This document shows, piece by piece, positions 1 through 11,799 of a stretch of 64,000 bases of DNA (within the stretch, counting starts at the first letter, position 1; each line of letters starts with the position of its first letter). This DNA comes from Ancylostoma caninum (Eukaryota > Nematoda > Chromadorea > Rhabditida > Ancylostomatidae), in NCBI GenBank assembly GCA_037903475.1, contig JBAJFG010000060.1:186001-250000 (forward strand). The letters run 5' to 3'. The position numbers and the translations under genes were made by a program. The notes under the pieces were generated by a model that saw only the letters and a program-made list of their open reading frames with translations, made no database searches and was not told where the DNA came from.

Positions 1-2461
1 GTAGGTGCCGACGGCATCTTCTATTTCATAGGTTACCTTCTCAATTATATTGTCAGCCTCGTAGTCATGCAAAATCTTATCGTACCACTCTTTTTGGAGG
101 GGATTGGCTTGCAGGTGTTTATGGAGATTTACCAGTCGCTTGAATGCGGTTGCATAATTATCCGCGAGGTCTGTAATGTTGTTTTTCAAGGGGAAAGGAG
201 CTGTAATGTAGCCATTTGTGATGGAAATCTGTTTGGAATAGGTTTTAAAGTAGTCGATGATATCGTCATTTCCTTTATACTCATTTGCCGAGATGCCCAT
301 TCCCTCCAGTTCAAAGATGTTATTGTGCAGCTCACTTTCAGATTGTTGTGTAACTGCAGTCATGTTATAACTGATGCTTGGAAGGTCACCTTTGGTGTCT
401 GTAAGGCCTCGACCGTACAGGGATGGACCGAAAGTAGTTTTGGCTATGTGCAGTCCTGAAGGCGTCTGTGTATTTGCTCCAATATCGACGATGAAGTTGT
501 AGTAGTGGTCTAGCCCAACGAGGACGTGAGGAGTTTGAGTTTCACCGCGTAGTTTTGGATTGGAAACGATGATCTCCCTTTCTTTGAGAAACTGACGATC
601 GATACCGTTTAATTTCACTGACGGGAAACCACTCATCAATTTCGGTTTAGTATGAATAGTGATGTCGAATTCATTTCCATACGCTGTCCCAATTTTTATA
701 GTGACTGTGGTACTTTGGAAAGCCTCCGTGTGTCCACCAATACCTGACATGATACAGGTTTCTGTTCCTGAGGTTGGTAAGCCTAAATGGAATGCGAAGC
801 TTTCCTCAATGATGGTTTTTTGGGCACCACTGTCAAAAAAGAATAAGGCTTTTTCATAATTCTGCGTTTTATAGTTCCAGACATTGCCTTCTGATGTCAC
901 GAGGACCACTTGTTCGTTGAAAGGAGACACGGTTGTAGTGCTGTTAATGTTGGCGTGACTGGTGACTTCCTTTCTTGCAGAGACGTTGTTCTTATGGCGG
1001 ATTTCATCGGATGCCCCTTTTCTTGTGTAGTTGTCTTTGCGCTGCTGATCATCAGCCTTATGATCTCCATTGAAGGCGTTATTTTGAAATGAACGCGGAG
1101 AAGAGTCATTGGTGGTGTTTACCTTAGGATTCATGTAACATAAGTTTGAGTGATGTAGTTGTCCACAATATGGGCAATTCTGGCGATTACAGTCTTTACT
1201 TGGGTGAGAACTGGAATAACATTTCCAGCATAGTCTCTTTTCGATGACAACCTTTCTGCGCGTCTTTATGTCCATTTTTGATCGGCATTGCCAGGCGTAG
1301 TGTCCAGGTTTGTCACAGAGAGCGCAATATTCCGCATTCTCTGCGGTTTGTTTTCTTCTGTTTTCATGGAACGTGGTTAGTTTCTTGCTTTGGTAGATTT
1401 GCGTCCGAGCTTGTACATACGATTTAGCAGCAATTTCGGCGTCAATTTAATTCATGAGCTCTTCGATGGTGATATCTTCCTGTTCTCGTGTTCTTATCAG
1501 TACACGTTCCACAATGTCATGAGGAAATTTTTGAAGGATATTCTCGGCCCACATTGCGTCTGTCGTTCTGCGGATGTCTTGTCCCGCAGATACCATTTGA
1601 TTTATGAACATAGAGATTTTGTCGAAAACAAATGTACAACTTGAGGCCGTTTTGTTGGCTGGTTGCAGATCCATGAGTTGCTGTATGATCCTCGCTCGGT
1701 TTGTAGTCTTACTACTGTATTTCTTCATCAAGCTTTCAATTATCCAGTCACAGTTTTGTGGAATGAGTTGTATTCCTTGAATGGCTCTGTCGGATTTCCC
1801 TTTGAGGCTATCTTTAAGAAGAAGCATTTTCTCGATAGTGGTGAGAGTACTATTTTTATGTACAAGTGTTTCAAAAACAGCCCAGAATTCTGGAAATTCT
1901 TCTTCGTTTCCATAAAATTTTGGAGGCGTGAGATTGGGAGGTTTGATGGTCTTGCATATGTCGACGTTTTCAAGACTGGTTTCGAGGGTGCTGATTTTGT
2001 ACAGCAGGTGCGTCAGTTTGCAACCATTCTTGTTTCTTAGGTGATTGGACTGACTTACCTAATTTACGCGCTAGTCGGTTTGCAGTGGTTCTCGCCTCGG
2101 TGAGGCGGGTATCGAGCATGAAGATCATTTCGGTAGCTTCTCCCATTGTTTTTGTGAAATCTGTGTCTTTTTCGAGGGCCTCAAAGGATTGCATAAGATT
2201 TTTCCTATCCTCTTTGTTTTTCATTGTGTTGTAATCGTCCTTCATTTTATCGATGAGATTCTGAAGGTTTCGCAGTGCTGAGTTAATTTGTGTGATGCTA
2301 CCGGTAATTAGATCGACCGCTTTTAGAGCCTCTTCATGTTGGGCGAATTCATCCTCCGAATATTCCTGAGGATTGATGTAACCCTCGAAATTCTTCAGTA
2401 GAAGTTTCAGCGTATTGACGCTGTGCGCAATCGGTTTTGTGTATAGTATGGATTCCATCAC
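1..2461 (-). mobile_element. BEL/Pao LTR retrotransposon, gag-protease part, truncated by window edge
   Basis: Read on the minus strand, this is the gag and protease part of a BEL/Pao retrotransposon. The first reading frame starts at 2461 (MMESILYTKPIAH). The gag core continues in another frame from about 2030, with a PPKFYGNEEEFPEFW stretch typical of the BEL gag DUF1759 region. Three CX2CX4HX4C zinc knuckles follow at about 1150-1330 (for example CDKPGHYAWQC and CWKCYSSSHPSKDC). An aspartic protease with the motif FFFDSGAQKTIIEE lies at about 820. The frame is open from 1446 to position 1, where the linker to the reverse transcriptase leaves the window. Two lesions are visible: a frameshift near 2040 and one in-frame stop at 1447-1449. 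The copy therefore looks decayed. The family call rests on motif order; the reverse transcriptase itself is not seen. Confidence 0.85.
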
Positions 2462-2522
2462 GACTTGGCGAGATGGGGACCTCAGCGGGCCACTTTATCA
2501 GAGAGCTCTGATTTGTTGGTTT

Positions 2523-2535
2523 GGACGATGCACCA
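2523..2535 (-). other. Primer binding site of the BEL/Pao element
   Basis: The minus strand reads TGGTGCATCGTCC just inside the presumed LTR end (CAGCACA, then TTT). It matches 12 of 13 bases of the complement of the 3' end of tRNA-Gly(GCC) plus CCA as I recall it for invertebrates. The same site, without the mismatch, occurs in the short LTR element at 43234-43246. Confidence 0.6.
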
Positions 2536-2538
2536 AAA

Positions 2539-2676
2539 TGTGCTGGTGGTTCAGTATTCTTAGACAGATGACTATAACAATAATTATACTATAATTATAC
2601 TATAAATTATAATTATACTATAATTATATTATATTATTGTTATTATTATTACTATTATTAATACTATTATTATTCC

Positions 2677-2722
<46 letters not shown>

Positions 2723-2950
2723 GCTGTATGTTTATTACTTGTTCACTATATTTATTCAAGCAAGCAAAGGCGATGCACTAGACTGCAAGGGCTTATATAT
2801 ATATAGAGGGCCACAGCTCCGCCCATATAAGAAGTAAGCGACACGCAGAGAGCTCACACCAGCGGCAGCTGTATGCCCTTTGAAAGCGATGGCTGGTCGT
2901 GCTAGCCACGACACCGGCGTTAGCCGGACGGCCAGACTGGTTACTTCATA
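2539..2950 (-). repeat. Probable 5' LTR of the BEL/Pao element; outer edge not resolved
   Basis: The segment upstream of the primer binding site has LTR-like signals on the minus strand: a TATATATATA box at about 2796-2806, AATAAA at about 2752 and a terminal CA at 2539-2540. An (ATT)n microsatellite has expanded inside it. The outer TG end could not be placed because the second LTR is outside the window. About 22 bases near 2922-2943 match, in inverted orientation, the sequence at 40533-40554. Confidence 0.5.
2632..2722. repeat. (ATT)n microsatellite
   Basis: Mostly ATT trinucleotides with a few interruptions. The leucine-rich open frame across it is a by-product of the repeat. Confidence 0.9.
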
Positions 2951-2959
2951 TTAAGCAAT

Positions 2960-3862
2960 TCTGTTCTCTATTAACTGAGGCGCACAAAACTTCCAATTTT
3001 TATTACATGTATTATATGCAAAAACTCCACAAACTCCCATATTACATTTCTACTTATTTGTATGGCATCCACATGGACTTGACTAGAGATCAGCGAAAGA
3101 TGCAATTTGCGATTTTTTCGAATAATTCCTTGTCATAGTCCTGGATTGCATTGCGAACTTCGCGATACTCCCATAGACCACGAACCACTTCCGTTATCGA
3201 CATCTAAATTCGGAAACATTACCACACCACATACCCCAAAAGGTAGGCTATTACCGTGGTATAATAGGAACACAGTGTAACAGTAGTGGGAATTTAAACA
3301 CACATTTTTAAATATTTTATTATGAGATTTTTGCCACTCAATCTCAGCAATACAACAGCTACATGGGTAACAACCTACCCATTTGCTCGGAAACCGTTTT
3401 AATCTACCATCACACGCTCAATTTGAAATTTCACTTGATCAAAGAAAAAAACGGGTGCAACCAAGGAACCGCTAATAACTGGAAACCGTTTGCACCTCTC
3501 GTTATGAAAGCATTGATATTGCCCAAGCTAAGCAATTAACTTTCTAAACAAAGTAATGTGATCGTCAGAAGATCATACCTAGCAGCATATTACATCTTCC
3601 GAACACTGCTCACATTCAGTGAGATGTTGAAATCGTTGTGTGTAGGAAACAAAATATGATTAAAAATAGTGTCGCTAGTGGTGACATGTCTTGCGACAGT
3701 TTCCACGTCCGCTCATCTTTGAAACTGAGCATTTTGAATGTTATCGAATCGTATAAGTTCTTTCTATCATACCAGGTTGCTATGGTGGAACCTTTGTGGG
3801 CCTAACGTTCCAACGAAGCCGTCGTCATCAGATGTCTGAGAGTGACTCCATATTCGTCAGGC
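2960..3862. other. No recognisable feature
   Basis: AT-rich sequence without a coding signal, terminal repeats or RNA motif that I can support. Confidence 0.5.
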
Positions 3863-3870
3863 ATGTACAC

Positions 3871-6133
3871 CCCACGACTAGGACAACAGTGAGGATAACG
3901 GATCGGCCAAAAATGACCGGATAACGGATAAGTGTTCAATAACGAATAAGTAATCGAACAATTATCCGTCAAATGACGCTAATTTTCGACAAAATGCCAT
4001 ATTACATAATGGACAGTTCCATATGTTACAAGACACCAACTTCAATACTAAAATGATAAAAGGGAAATACGAAATGAATATCGGAGGGTTTTTCAATACT
4101 TCACCTCGGAACCATCGAAATTCACTATACTCATTATCAGAACGACGTTGAGCATGGCGTTGTAGAAAGAGGTATTAGTAGTACCTAGAGTTTGCCATGA
4201 GAACAATAGTACATGACCGCGATTTTTTCAATATAAAACTTTCTATAACGAAAGCTGGCCCTTCCAAGGTTTCGTTCCCGTTGACGACAACACGATTATT
4301 TTGAGTCCCCTCACATAGACTGAAAATTTGCTTCATATATCTTTTGTGGAAACCTATTACTGACTGACTATTATGGCCGTTTCGAATCCTAAACGCTATT
4401 CGACTAATAGATTCAAAAATTGGTAGAAACAGGAGGTTCAACGTCTGGTCGAAATGGACTACTAGATACATCGCTCATCGGTTAGCTGCGAGGCCATAAA
4501 CTTCAAAGTTGTTAATGATAAGAACATTAGTCAACGTTGTTGATAATCTCACAACCAAATAATGGTTTCGAGATTAATGCCTCCCATTGTTGGATCACCG
4601 ACAAAACCTGAGCAAGAGCTTTTCTTTCTGGACAAGTACAAGTCTGTACTACCTCTTCCCACCTCACTCTTTTGTTGACACCGTGCGATATGAAGCCACT
4701 GTTTCCGGCCTTATTCTGAGATATTCGAGGAGCTCTATCCTCAGAGGAGTGGGCTTGCTCGACCCTCAAATTCTCCCTCTCAGGCGGATGTCAGGTGTGT
4801 TACCGCTTGCATCTAGTTGCTGACTCACATGAATAGAGCTGGTAAAGTGCCGTCTTGAGCGGTCTCTAGGATGTGTGCTGCTTTTGATCGAATAGGATTA
4901 TTTCGAAAATCGAGCGGGTCACTCGGCTGTTGCAGATTCTGCAGCAATTTATATTCTTAACGTCTTTCTTGGACTTTTTTCTATTATAACTCTTTGTGTT
5001 ATTGCTTATGCTCCTCCCTCCCTCCCCCTCCCTCTTCCTCTGTCTCTCTCATTCTTTCTATCATTTATATTTAGTACTCGTATTGATCGTATATTTTGTA
5101 TAGGAATTAGTTGATCTAGCGAGCGTGTAATTCCCTAGTTTCAAGATCAGTTACGACGTCAGAAGTTTTGGATACCGAAACTGTGGAGGACAGAAACAGC
5201 AATGGAAATACTATGAGAAATATGTGGAATTACCCACAGCTGTAAGGCCTCCGAAACATCAATCATTATAATTATACCTTTGCTGGTATTTGTGATGATG
5301 CCGCGATTAGTCTTAATGTTTGTACCTTCTCTCCAGTGTTTCCATTTGTCATTTTGATGACACCTATCTTGGCGATACCGATGTGCGCCAGTACACAATC
5401 GTCGGCGGAAAACTGCGCCCCAAACCTGTGAGTTCCATTTAAATGTCGCTTTTGCAGCTAAATCTGTTCAGTATTTATCTCTAACTTTATTATTGTCTAT
5501 TTTACAGAAGCGTCGTGTCGCCCATTGTGGAGGACGAAATGGACAGCAACAATAACATGGAGCAGGAGCTTTAGAGACACTGGTTTTCCCTGAAGAATTC
5601 TCTGTTTTTCTTTGTAAAGAATGTTCTGTTTACGTTCTGCCTTTTCGTATCAGTGACCTTTGAAATTGGTCAAAATTTTCTGAAATTTTTTTTCGTTTTC
5701 ATCTGATTGGGAAAGAATGTAAAAGTTTGATTCTCTCTACATGTATGTGTTTCTAAATATCCTTTAGCTATACAAAGATATATATATACATATATATTGG
5801 TGGTGTTTACACTTAATAGGAGGCCCGCGGTTTGGCCCACTGATGGGTGCGGGCCTTAATGTGTCAGCACAGTTGCAATACTATGGCAGCATAGTTGTCG
5901 CAACTCTGCTGCTGAAACAGAACAACATTCGGCACACATAATTAGCACTGACTCCAAAGTGCAGCTAAATTTGCAGCTCTACCCAATTGTAATGGCAGTA
6001 GAGCTCACCTTCGACGAGGATAGAGCTGCGCAAATGTCTGAGTTCGCACCGTTACCCGGCGACAAAAGCTGGGCGAAAACGTACGGATAACGGCTAAATA
6101 CCAAAACGGATACGGATAATCCGCTCATCTCTG
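3871..6133. mobile_element. Degenerate hAT-like non-autonomous element, copy 1
   Basis: The ends carry subterminal GGATAACGG repeats (3891-3935 and 6087-6120). The right end reads CCGCTCATCTCTG. Flanking 8-mers ATGTACAC (3863-3870) and ACGTACAC (6134-6141) match in 7 of 8 positions and look like a hAT-type target duplication. The left terminal repeat is too worn to read. Internal segments near 4150-4230 and 4300-4570 are clearly related to those of the element at 8042-9916. No transposase was recognised. Confidence 0.55.
5337..5555 (+). other. Candidate two-exon coding remnant (CGG/QQ repeat), function unknown
   Basis: A 91-base segment (5337-5427) sits between a CTCTCCAG acceptor and a GTGAGT donor. 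It is open in one frame for 30 codons (ending IVGGKLRPKP). An 80-base intron ends in TTTTACAG, followed by 5508-5555, which continues in frame as KRRVAHCGGRNGQQQ and a stop. A diverged copy of the CGG..QQ segment lies just upstream near 5175-5215. The splice sites are good, but the whole sits inside a transposon-like block, so it may be a captured or dead fragment. I do not recognise the product. Confidence 0.22.
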
Positions 6134-6142
6134 ACGTACACC

Positions 6143-7889
6143 ATCAATGAGAATAGCACCTGAGCGCTGCAATAGCTGCGACTTCACTAACGCTGGGCGC
6201 TTCACCTACGCCTGACTGCGACGGAGATGCGTCTGGTCCTACCTCTCATCACAAGCCGCCCGGCGACAGCTCGCTCGTATGCAAAACTCTGAGTGAAGCA
6301 GCGGCGGAATCGGGGAGGCTCCCCCTTCGAAAATAGGCCAACGGATTTTCGAAGTTGTTTACACAGCAAGTGAAAATTCTGTACAGCTTATTTTGTACTT
6401 ATTCTCACTATTATTTCTTCAAATATCTACATTCAACTATTTAGTGTTGAAACTGATACTTTTATTAATTTTATTCTTCCATCCGGATCCCCTAACTGAC
6501 GGAGTTGCCACTTGTTCTCACACCCCCATTGCTTGCCACCCTTGCATCCGGCTATGGAGTGGGGGCTAGGAGAGTTTGTGGTACCCGCGCTACGACAGTA
6601 ACCACAAGTGGCTGGACTTCACATTTTAGAGGTGAGCTATCGATATCGCACGGCATGCCGCAACCCGTGGCAGCTGTCGTAGCGTTTGTCGTAGTTTCAA
6701 AGTCAAATAAATAAAAAATACTTGGATAATAATAGTGGAAATAAGCCGATATAAAGTTTTTTTTTCACTGTTTTATAAAGTCCGTGTGTAGAATATAAAA
6801 ATCTTCACCTCTATCTCTGCTTCGTTTCCAACTCCTGGCGAAGCATTATCTGCCGAGGAATCGTAATGAATGGAACCTCGTCGTCTCCCCTCTCTTGATG
6901 CGTCAGATGGAGACCCAACTGATGAGTCTCGACTAATAGGGATCCGCTGAAACTGACATTAAATTAACGGAGAAATTTTAATTTAAAGAAAAAAAACAGC
7001 GATGGCTCTCAAAGTTGAACAGTAAACGTAGCCTGATTCCCACTGGAGTTCAAATTTAATAAAGACTGCTAACTCGGCCTTACATAATATTAGGTTGGCG
7101 GGAAAATGTCAGAAAATTTTCAAACCCGCTTTTGTTTGGAAAATCAACCGATACAGGAGTCTGGCCTCCATAATTTTATAAGGAATATTCTCGAAGCTAT
7201 CATATCATAACATAAGTAGCAAGACTATCGCTTAAATTATGCCCCAAATCGGAAAGGGCTGCCTTCGTCCAATCTGTCCCTATGAAAGGCTTCGCGGCTC
7301 CTCTGCAGGAAACATGAGATTTTGTTAACCACGCGCCTTGTCTACGTGTATAGAGTTTAGATGTATAAAAAAACCCAACATTAGGCATTGCACATACGAC
7401 AATTAATTTGGAAGTTACCGCAAAGTTACCGACAATATAAAGTCGAGCGCTAACAAAGCCGAAAAATTCGGGGAATTCAGTGAGCAGTACGACCGCACGC
7501 ATAAATCACCATCTTGCGGCGCTGTAATAGCTAATCTTAGCGATACTTAGGATGCGCTGTCCAATAAGATGAGAATACACTTAACGTCGCCACATTTAGC
7601 CATTACGGCTGCGCATGGTAGCAATTCCAACGCCTGCTGTACATGACCAAGTCCACAAACTTGTCAACATCATTAGCGCTCAATGGCCCTTAAGTGAAAT
7701 TCGAATCCGCATCACCAAAATTCAGCGCAGTCTCAAAGAGAAATAATATTAGCATCTAACTTATGAGAACTGAGAAAATGTGTGCTCGTAAATGTTCCAG
7801 CTGTCAGACGAAAGGCTGGGTGGTAGTTTCAGCTGTCGAAAAGCATAGCTTCCGTATTTGAACTCCTAAATTTCCGGACATTTGCCGCA
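6143..7889. other. No recognisable gene or element
   Basis: Small open frames occur (for example 6505-6714), but none has family motifs, splice context or composition that supports coding. AATAAA occurs near 6704-6716. Confidence 0.4.
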
Positions 7890-7891
7890 TA

Positions 7892-8034
7892 CAGTCTTTC
7901 TCAAAAATCCTTGCCTCACGCTGAACCGCCCGTCAGCTCAGCCACGTCGCACCACGTCTGATAATTTATAGGTGATGGGCGCGGCTCAGCAGATGGGCGG
8001 TGCAATGTGAGGCAAAAATTTTTGAGAAAGATTG
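7892..8034. mobile_element. MITE family A, copy 1 (143 bp, TA target site)
   Basis: Inverted ends read CAGTCTTTCTCAAAAATCC on the left and its near complement on the right, flanked by TA on both sides. The family recurs at 18374-18517. Confidence 0.8.
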
Positions 8035-8496
8035 TACATACCAGGGATGAGCGGATACGAGATTTTCCACGACCCGGATAACGGTGCGGATAACGGATAG
8101 GCCAAAAATGACCGGATAACGGATAAGTGATGAAGATGCTACGAAACAGCACATTCTATAACAGAATGATAATAATGATGAATACAATATTAATAACGAT
8201 GAAGGTGAGATTTGACATGAATATTGTGGAGAAGAATTAGCCCAAATTCTTTGTTTTATTTGTCATCAAAATTCGCTATTTTGAACATGACTCTGAGCAT
8301 GGCGTCATTATGAAGAGGTGCAAGTATAGTAGCTAGAGTTTGCCATAAAAACAAGTTCCAATGACAATTAGATACTTGTCAACTTGATTGTCACATTAGT
8401 TGCTTGATATGATACATGTCCGTGCCTTTACGTGTCAGTAGAAAGGTGAGGTATCCAAAGGTTAATACTCTCGAGCGTTTGTGCTGGGGTGGGGTG

Positions 8497-9313
8497 AGTA
8501 GAGACTATTTCTACATACTTAATTCGGCTCCTTGGCAAATGCCAGGGCTGGCAGCGTTTATCGCTGGACCCATCTACTCACGAACGCTGTGATTCTTCGA
8601 ACACTGTGTTGGAGAAGAGTTTGGAATAAGTTGCTGGTACAGTTGAACAACTTTCCGTCCCCTACCAGTGTTCTATTACTCTGTCAATGTTCTACTTTTG
8701 TCTCTATCGCATTGTGGACATTTTGACTTGGTGCCACTCGTTTGCATCTGCTAATCTGTTCAAGGAGCACAGATTTAGATTTTAGCACGCTCAAGTTCAG
8801 TCTGATACTTAGTCGGAATGCCAGCAGTGCGATAAAGACAAGAATGAAGCACTGACTGAATAATGGAGCAGTTGTGGACGACGGAAAGGTGTTCAACCGA
8901 ACCAGCTATCTATTCCAAACACTTCCCCAACGCAGTGTTCGAAAGACCGCACCGTTTCGGGATCAGATGGGTACAGCGATGAGCGCTGCCAGCATTGGCA
9001 CTTGCCAAGGAGCCGAATTAAATATGTACAGTGGACGTCAATGGCGTTGGCCCATCTGCGGCCTCGAGAAGGAAGTCGCGCAACCGCGCCGCGCGCGCCG
9101 TAACCGATGTATTCTGCTGCTGTTATGCAATTTCTGGCAGCTTTCCTACCCTATTTTAAGGATTTCCGACCAAATCGGAAAGAAAAGGCCCTAGAAATAG
9201 CATTCCGGCGGCGACGGCACTGATGTCTGCGGTCGCGGGACGTCGCGCTGCGTCCCTCTCGAGGCCGCAGATGGGCCACCGCCATTGCCGTCCACTGTAG
9301 AAATAGTCTCTAC
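8497..9313. mobile_element. Foldback element with 10-bp flanking duplication
   Basis: Long inverted arms (about 8497-8690 and 8850-9028 plus 9300-9313) begin GTAGAGACTATTTCTAC. Both sides are flanked by the direct repeat GGGTGGGGTG (8487-8496 and 9314-9323). A 9-10-bp duplication with long inverted arms suggests a Mutator-like origin. The right arm is split by the MITE at 9029-9297. Confidence 0.7.
9029..9297. mobile_element. MITE family B, copy 1 (269 bp, TA target site)
   Basis: It starts CAGTGGACGTCAATGGCG and ends with the near complement, flanked by TA at 9027-9028 and 9298-9299. It is GC-rich at both ends. The same family, exactly the same length but in opposite orientation, lies at 17216-17484. 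Confidence 0.88.
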
Positions 9314-9923
9314 GGGTGGGGTGCATAGCTGAACGAGGCTGAAACTTTACTTCATATGTCTTCTGTGGAGTTCTGATAAACGTTATAGTACTGGCCGACG
9401 AAGGTTCTGGCTTTCGAGAGTTATTCGATCAATACATTCAAAAATTGTTGGAAACAGTAGGTTTCAATGATTAGTGGAGGCGAACCTTGCGAGGAAGAGG
9501 CACCGTTCATCGGTTAGCTGCGAGGTAACCAATTTCAACGTTGTTAATGTCCAAACATTGGGCAACGTTGTTGATAACTTTACAAGTAGGTGGTGGACAG
9601 ATAATTGGTAAGTAATTGCCTGACTTTTGACCCTGGACGACCCAGGAAAAATGAACAAGAGCACTTCTTTTTGGGCAGGTACAAGCTTGTATTACTCTCT
9701 CCTACCTTGCTACAAAATTGTAAACCACTGATGACTGAAATGTGCTATATCGAGGAATACCTCTTGGAGAGGAGTTTGAAATGAGGCTACTATTTTTGGC
9801 TTTGTCTGCACCGTTATCCGTCAAAAGCCCGGTTAACGGTGCGGATAACGGATAGGCCAAAATCTACGGATAACGGCGAAACGGATAACCGGACACGGAT
9901 AATCCGCTCATCCTTGATACATA

Positions 9924-10121
9924 CAGGAAGCTCCAAATGTCCGCAGTCAAGAGGGACGTGGCCACGACGCGGCTTTAGACAGAGACACAGGCGCTCGGCA
10001 TGCTGCCACTGGTTGGCTGCAGAGTCAGAGAAGCCAGAGGCAGCATAGAGAGCGCCTGTGTCTGATCAAGGAGCCGCGCCGTGGCCACGCCCTCTTGACT
10101 GCGGACATTTGGAGCTTCCTG
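9924..10121. mobile_element. MITE family C, copy 1 (palindromic, TA target site)
   Basis: Long inverted arms start CAGGAAGCTCCAAATGTCC, flanked by TA (9922-9923 and 10122-10123). The arms are over 50 bp and nearly perfect, so a transcript would fold into a hairpin. A diverged copy is at 11637-11791. Confidence 0.85.
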
Positions 10122-10123
10122 TA

Positions 10124-11026
10124 TGCTAGGGGTTCGTCAATCACGTCTGCACCTCCCTCTCTCACACACTCTCTCGCCTGGTGCGCCCCACCGCCTGCGT
10201 GGCGCAGCTGAGCGCTGTATATGTCAGGCGTTGCCACGGCCGCGCCCTGTAGATAGTGTGCTCCAGGAAGGTGCAATCCTATTGATACTACCTGTCGCTG
10301 ATCTATGTTGGTATAAATTAATCCAACACAATGATCCAATAATGACTAACGCCTATCAAAGTGAGTTAACAAGTGGTGGCGCAGACAAGATGAGAAGTTC
10401 AGACCGGTTAGGAAATACTCTTACTGTGATCTCCAAGAGTGATGGTTCCATAACACCCTCTGCAAAGTGAAAATCGGTACTGATGGGGGTCCGACGTTCG
10501 ATAGGCCCAGATCACGTATCTGACTGCCTTTATTGTGTAGTTATATCGGGGCTACCCGGAAATTACGGTAAGACCGTTTGCGAAGCGGTCTCAGCTTCTC
10601 ATTTTGTGTGGCGCCGCCACCATTTTGCAATCATGATTGACGCTCTGTGAGCTCTGCATCCCTCAGAATTCCTGACTATGGAAATAACTCGAAAATTCGG
10701 TGAGTGCTGCCCTCACTCGACTTCGCTATATCCTATCATCGTTCAGGAAGATAAGTGAAGGGAGACCGATGCATAGTTGATGACGATTAATTAAATTCGT
10801 AAAAATTCGGAAAGGAAAACGGAACCTACGTACGAAAGGTTTGCCATGACCAGTCGATGTTCTGCCACGATATGAAGATTGGTCGCGGCCGCGTTCCATA
10901 GTGTTGAAGATCCACTCTGTATACAGAGATAAATTTTATTGGAAAAAGCGAGCTGGAGGGAGGAGGGCGAGGGGTATCTAAATCGTATATATATCTATGG
11001 TCTATTAGCTATATATATATATATAT
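10124..11026. other. No recognisable gene
   Basis: Mixed-composition sequence without a supported exon, repeat or RNA. An AT microsatellite starts at about 11010. Confidence 0.4.
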
Positions 11027-11034
11027 ATATATAT

Positions 11035-11298
11035 CAGTGGCGGACGCAGAAAGTGGGCGGGAGGGGGGGCGTGGGAAGAAAAGTGGGGTCTCCGCCGTTT
11101 TGGGGACCCAGACGGAAAATAAAATTAATAATAATATTAATTATAATAATAAACAATAAATAAAAAATATATTAAAAATAATAATAAAAATAAACAATTA
11201 AAAATAAACTAACACAAGATTTTTATTTGTATTGTAAAGTAATTTCGAAAATTTGGCGACCCATTCTCGGGGCGCCCCCCCCCCTGCGTCCGCCACTG
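11035..11298. mobile_element. MITE family D (hAT-like, CAGTGGCGGACGCA ends), copy 1
   Basis: The terminal inverted repeat is CAGTGGCGGACGCAG, the interior is A/T-rich, and the flanking duplication is ATATATAT (11027-11034 and 11299-11306), within an AT microsatellite. Four more copies or fragments occur in this window. Confidence 0.88.
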
Positions 11299-11636
11299 AT
11301 ATATATATATATGTCTATGGTCTATTAGCTCACAGATGGCGCCTGATCTGACATTGTCTGCAATTACGACTTTGCCTGCAGAATGCGTCTGGAAGGATAT
11401 TTTAGCGGATGGCAGTGGGGAAACATAAGAATGGAAGGAACCACACCATATGGATATCAAAAAAGTGCAAGAAATAGATCGGTTAGTCTAAAAATGGTGA
11501 AGTCGTAGTTGCGGACAAAGTCGGATCGGGCGCCCTCTGTGAGCTAATAGACTGTAAATCTACATCTGTCTGCGCGTGGCGCGCCCCATGGATCAACGCT
11601 AAGGCAGCGCGAAATTCAAAAACGTGCCAGAATCTA

Positions 11637-11791
11637 CAGGAAACTCCAAACGTACGCAGACAAGAGTCGAGATCGCGGCGCGGCTCCCATGGGCAGAGTC
11701 ACGGAGCTCAGCATAGTGTGCGCCTGCGTCTCTGCCCATGAAAGCCGCGCAGCGGTCCCGACTCTTGTCTGCGTACATTTGGAGTCCCCTG
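11637..11791. mobile_element. MITE family C, copy 2
   Basis: Inverted ends read CAGGAAACTCCAAACGTACG on the left, flanked by TA. The arms are palindromic as in the 9924-10121 copy, with a shorter centre. Confidence 0.82.
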
Positions 11792-11799
11792 TAAGTGTC

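Larger units (their letters stand above)
8042..9916. mobile_element. hAT-like non-autonomous element, copy 2
   Basis: The ends are CAGGGATGAGCGGATA on the left and the complement of CAAGGATGAGCGGATT on the right. They are flanked by GTACATAC (8034-8041) and ATACATAC (9917-9924), a 7 of 8 match as expected of an 8-bp hAT target duplication. GGATAACGG repeats lie inside both ends. It is a relative of 3871-6133 and is interrupted by the foldback at 8497-9313. No transposase is present. Confidence 0.8.

Noticed and set aside
67..2040. Plus-strand open frames over the left edge
   Set aside because: They are antisense shadows of the minus-strand BEL/Pao gag-protease frame, which has zinc knuckles and a protease motif.
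6900..6960. CTGATGAG at about 6919 followed by GAAAC as a possible third hammerhead
   Set aside because: No helix I, II or III can be paired around it.
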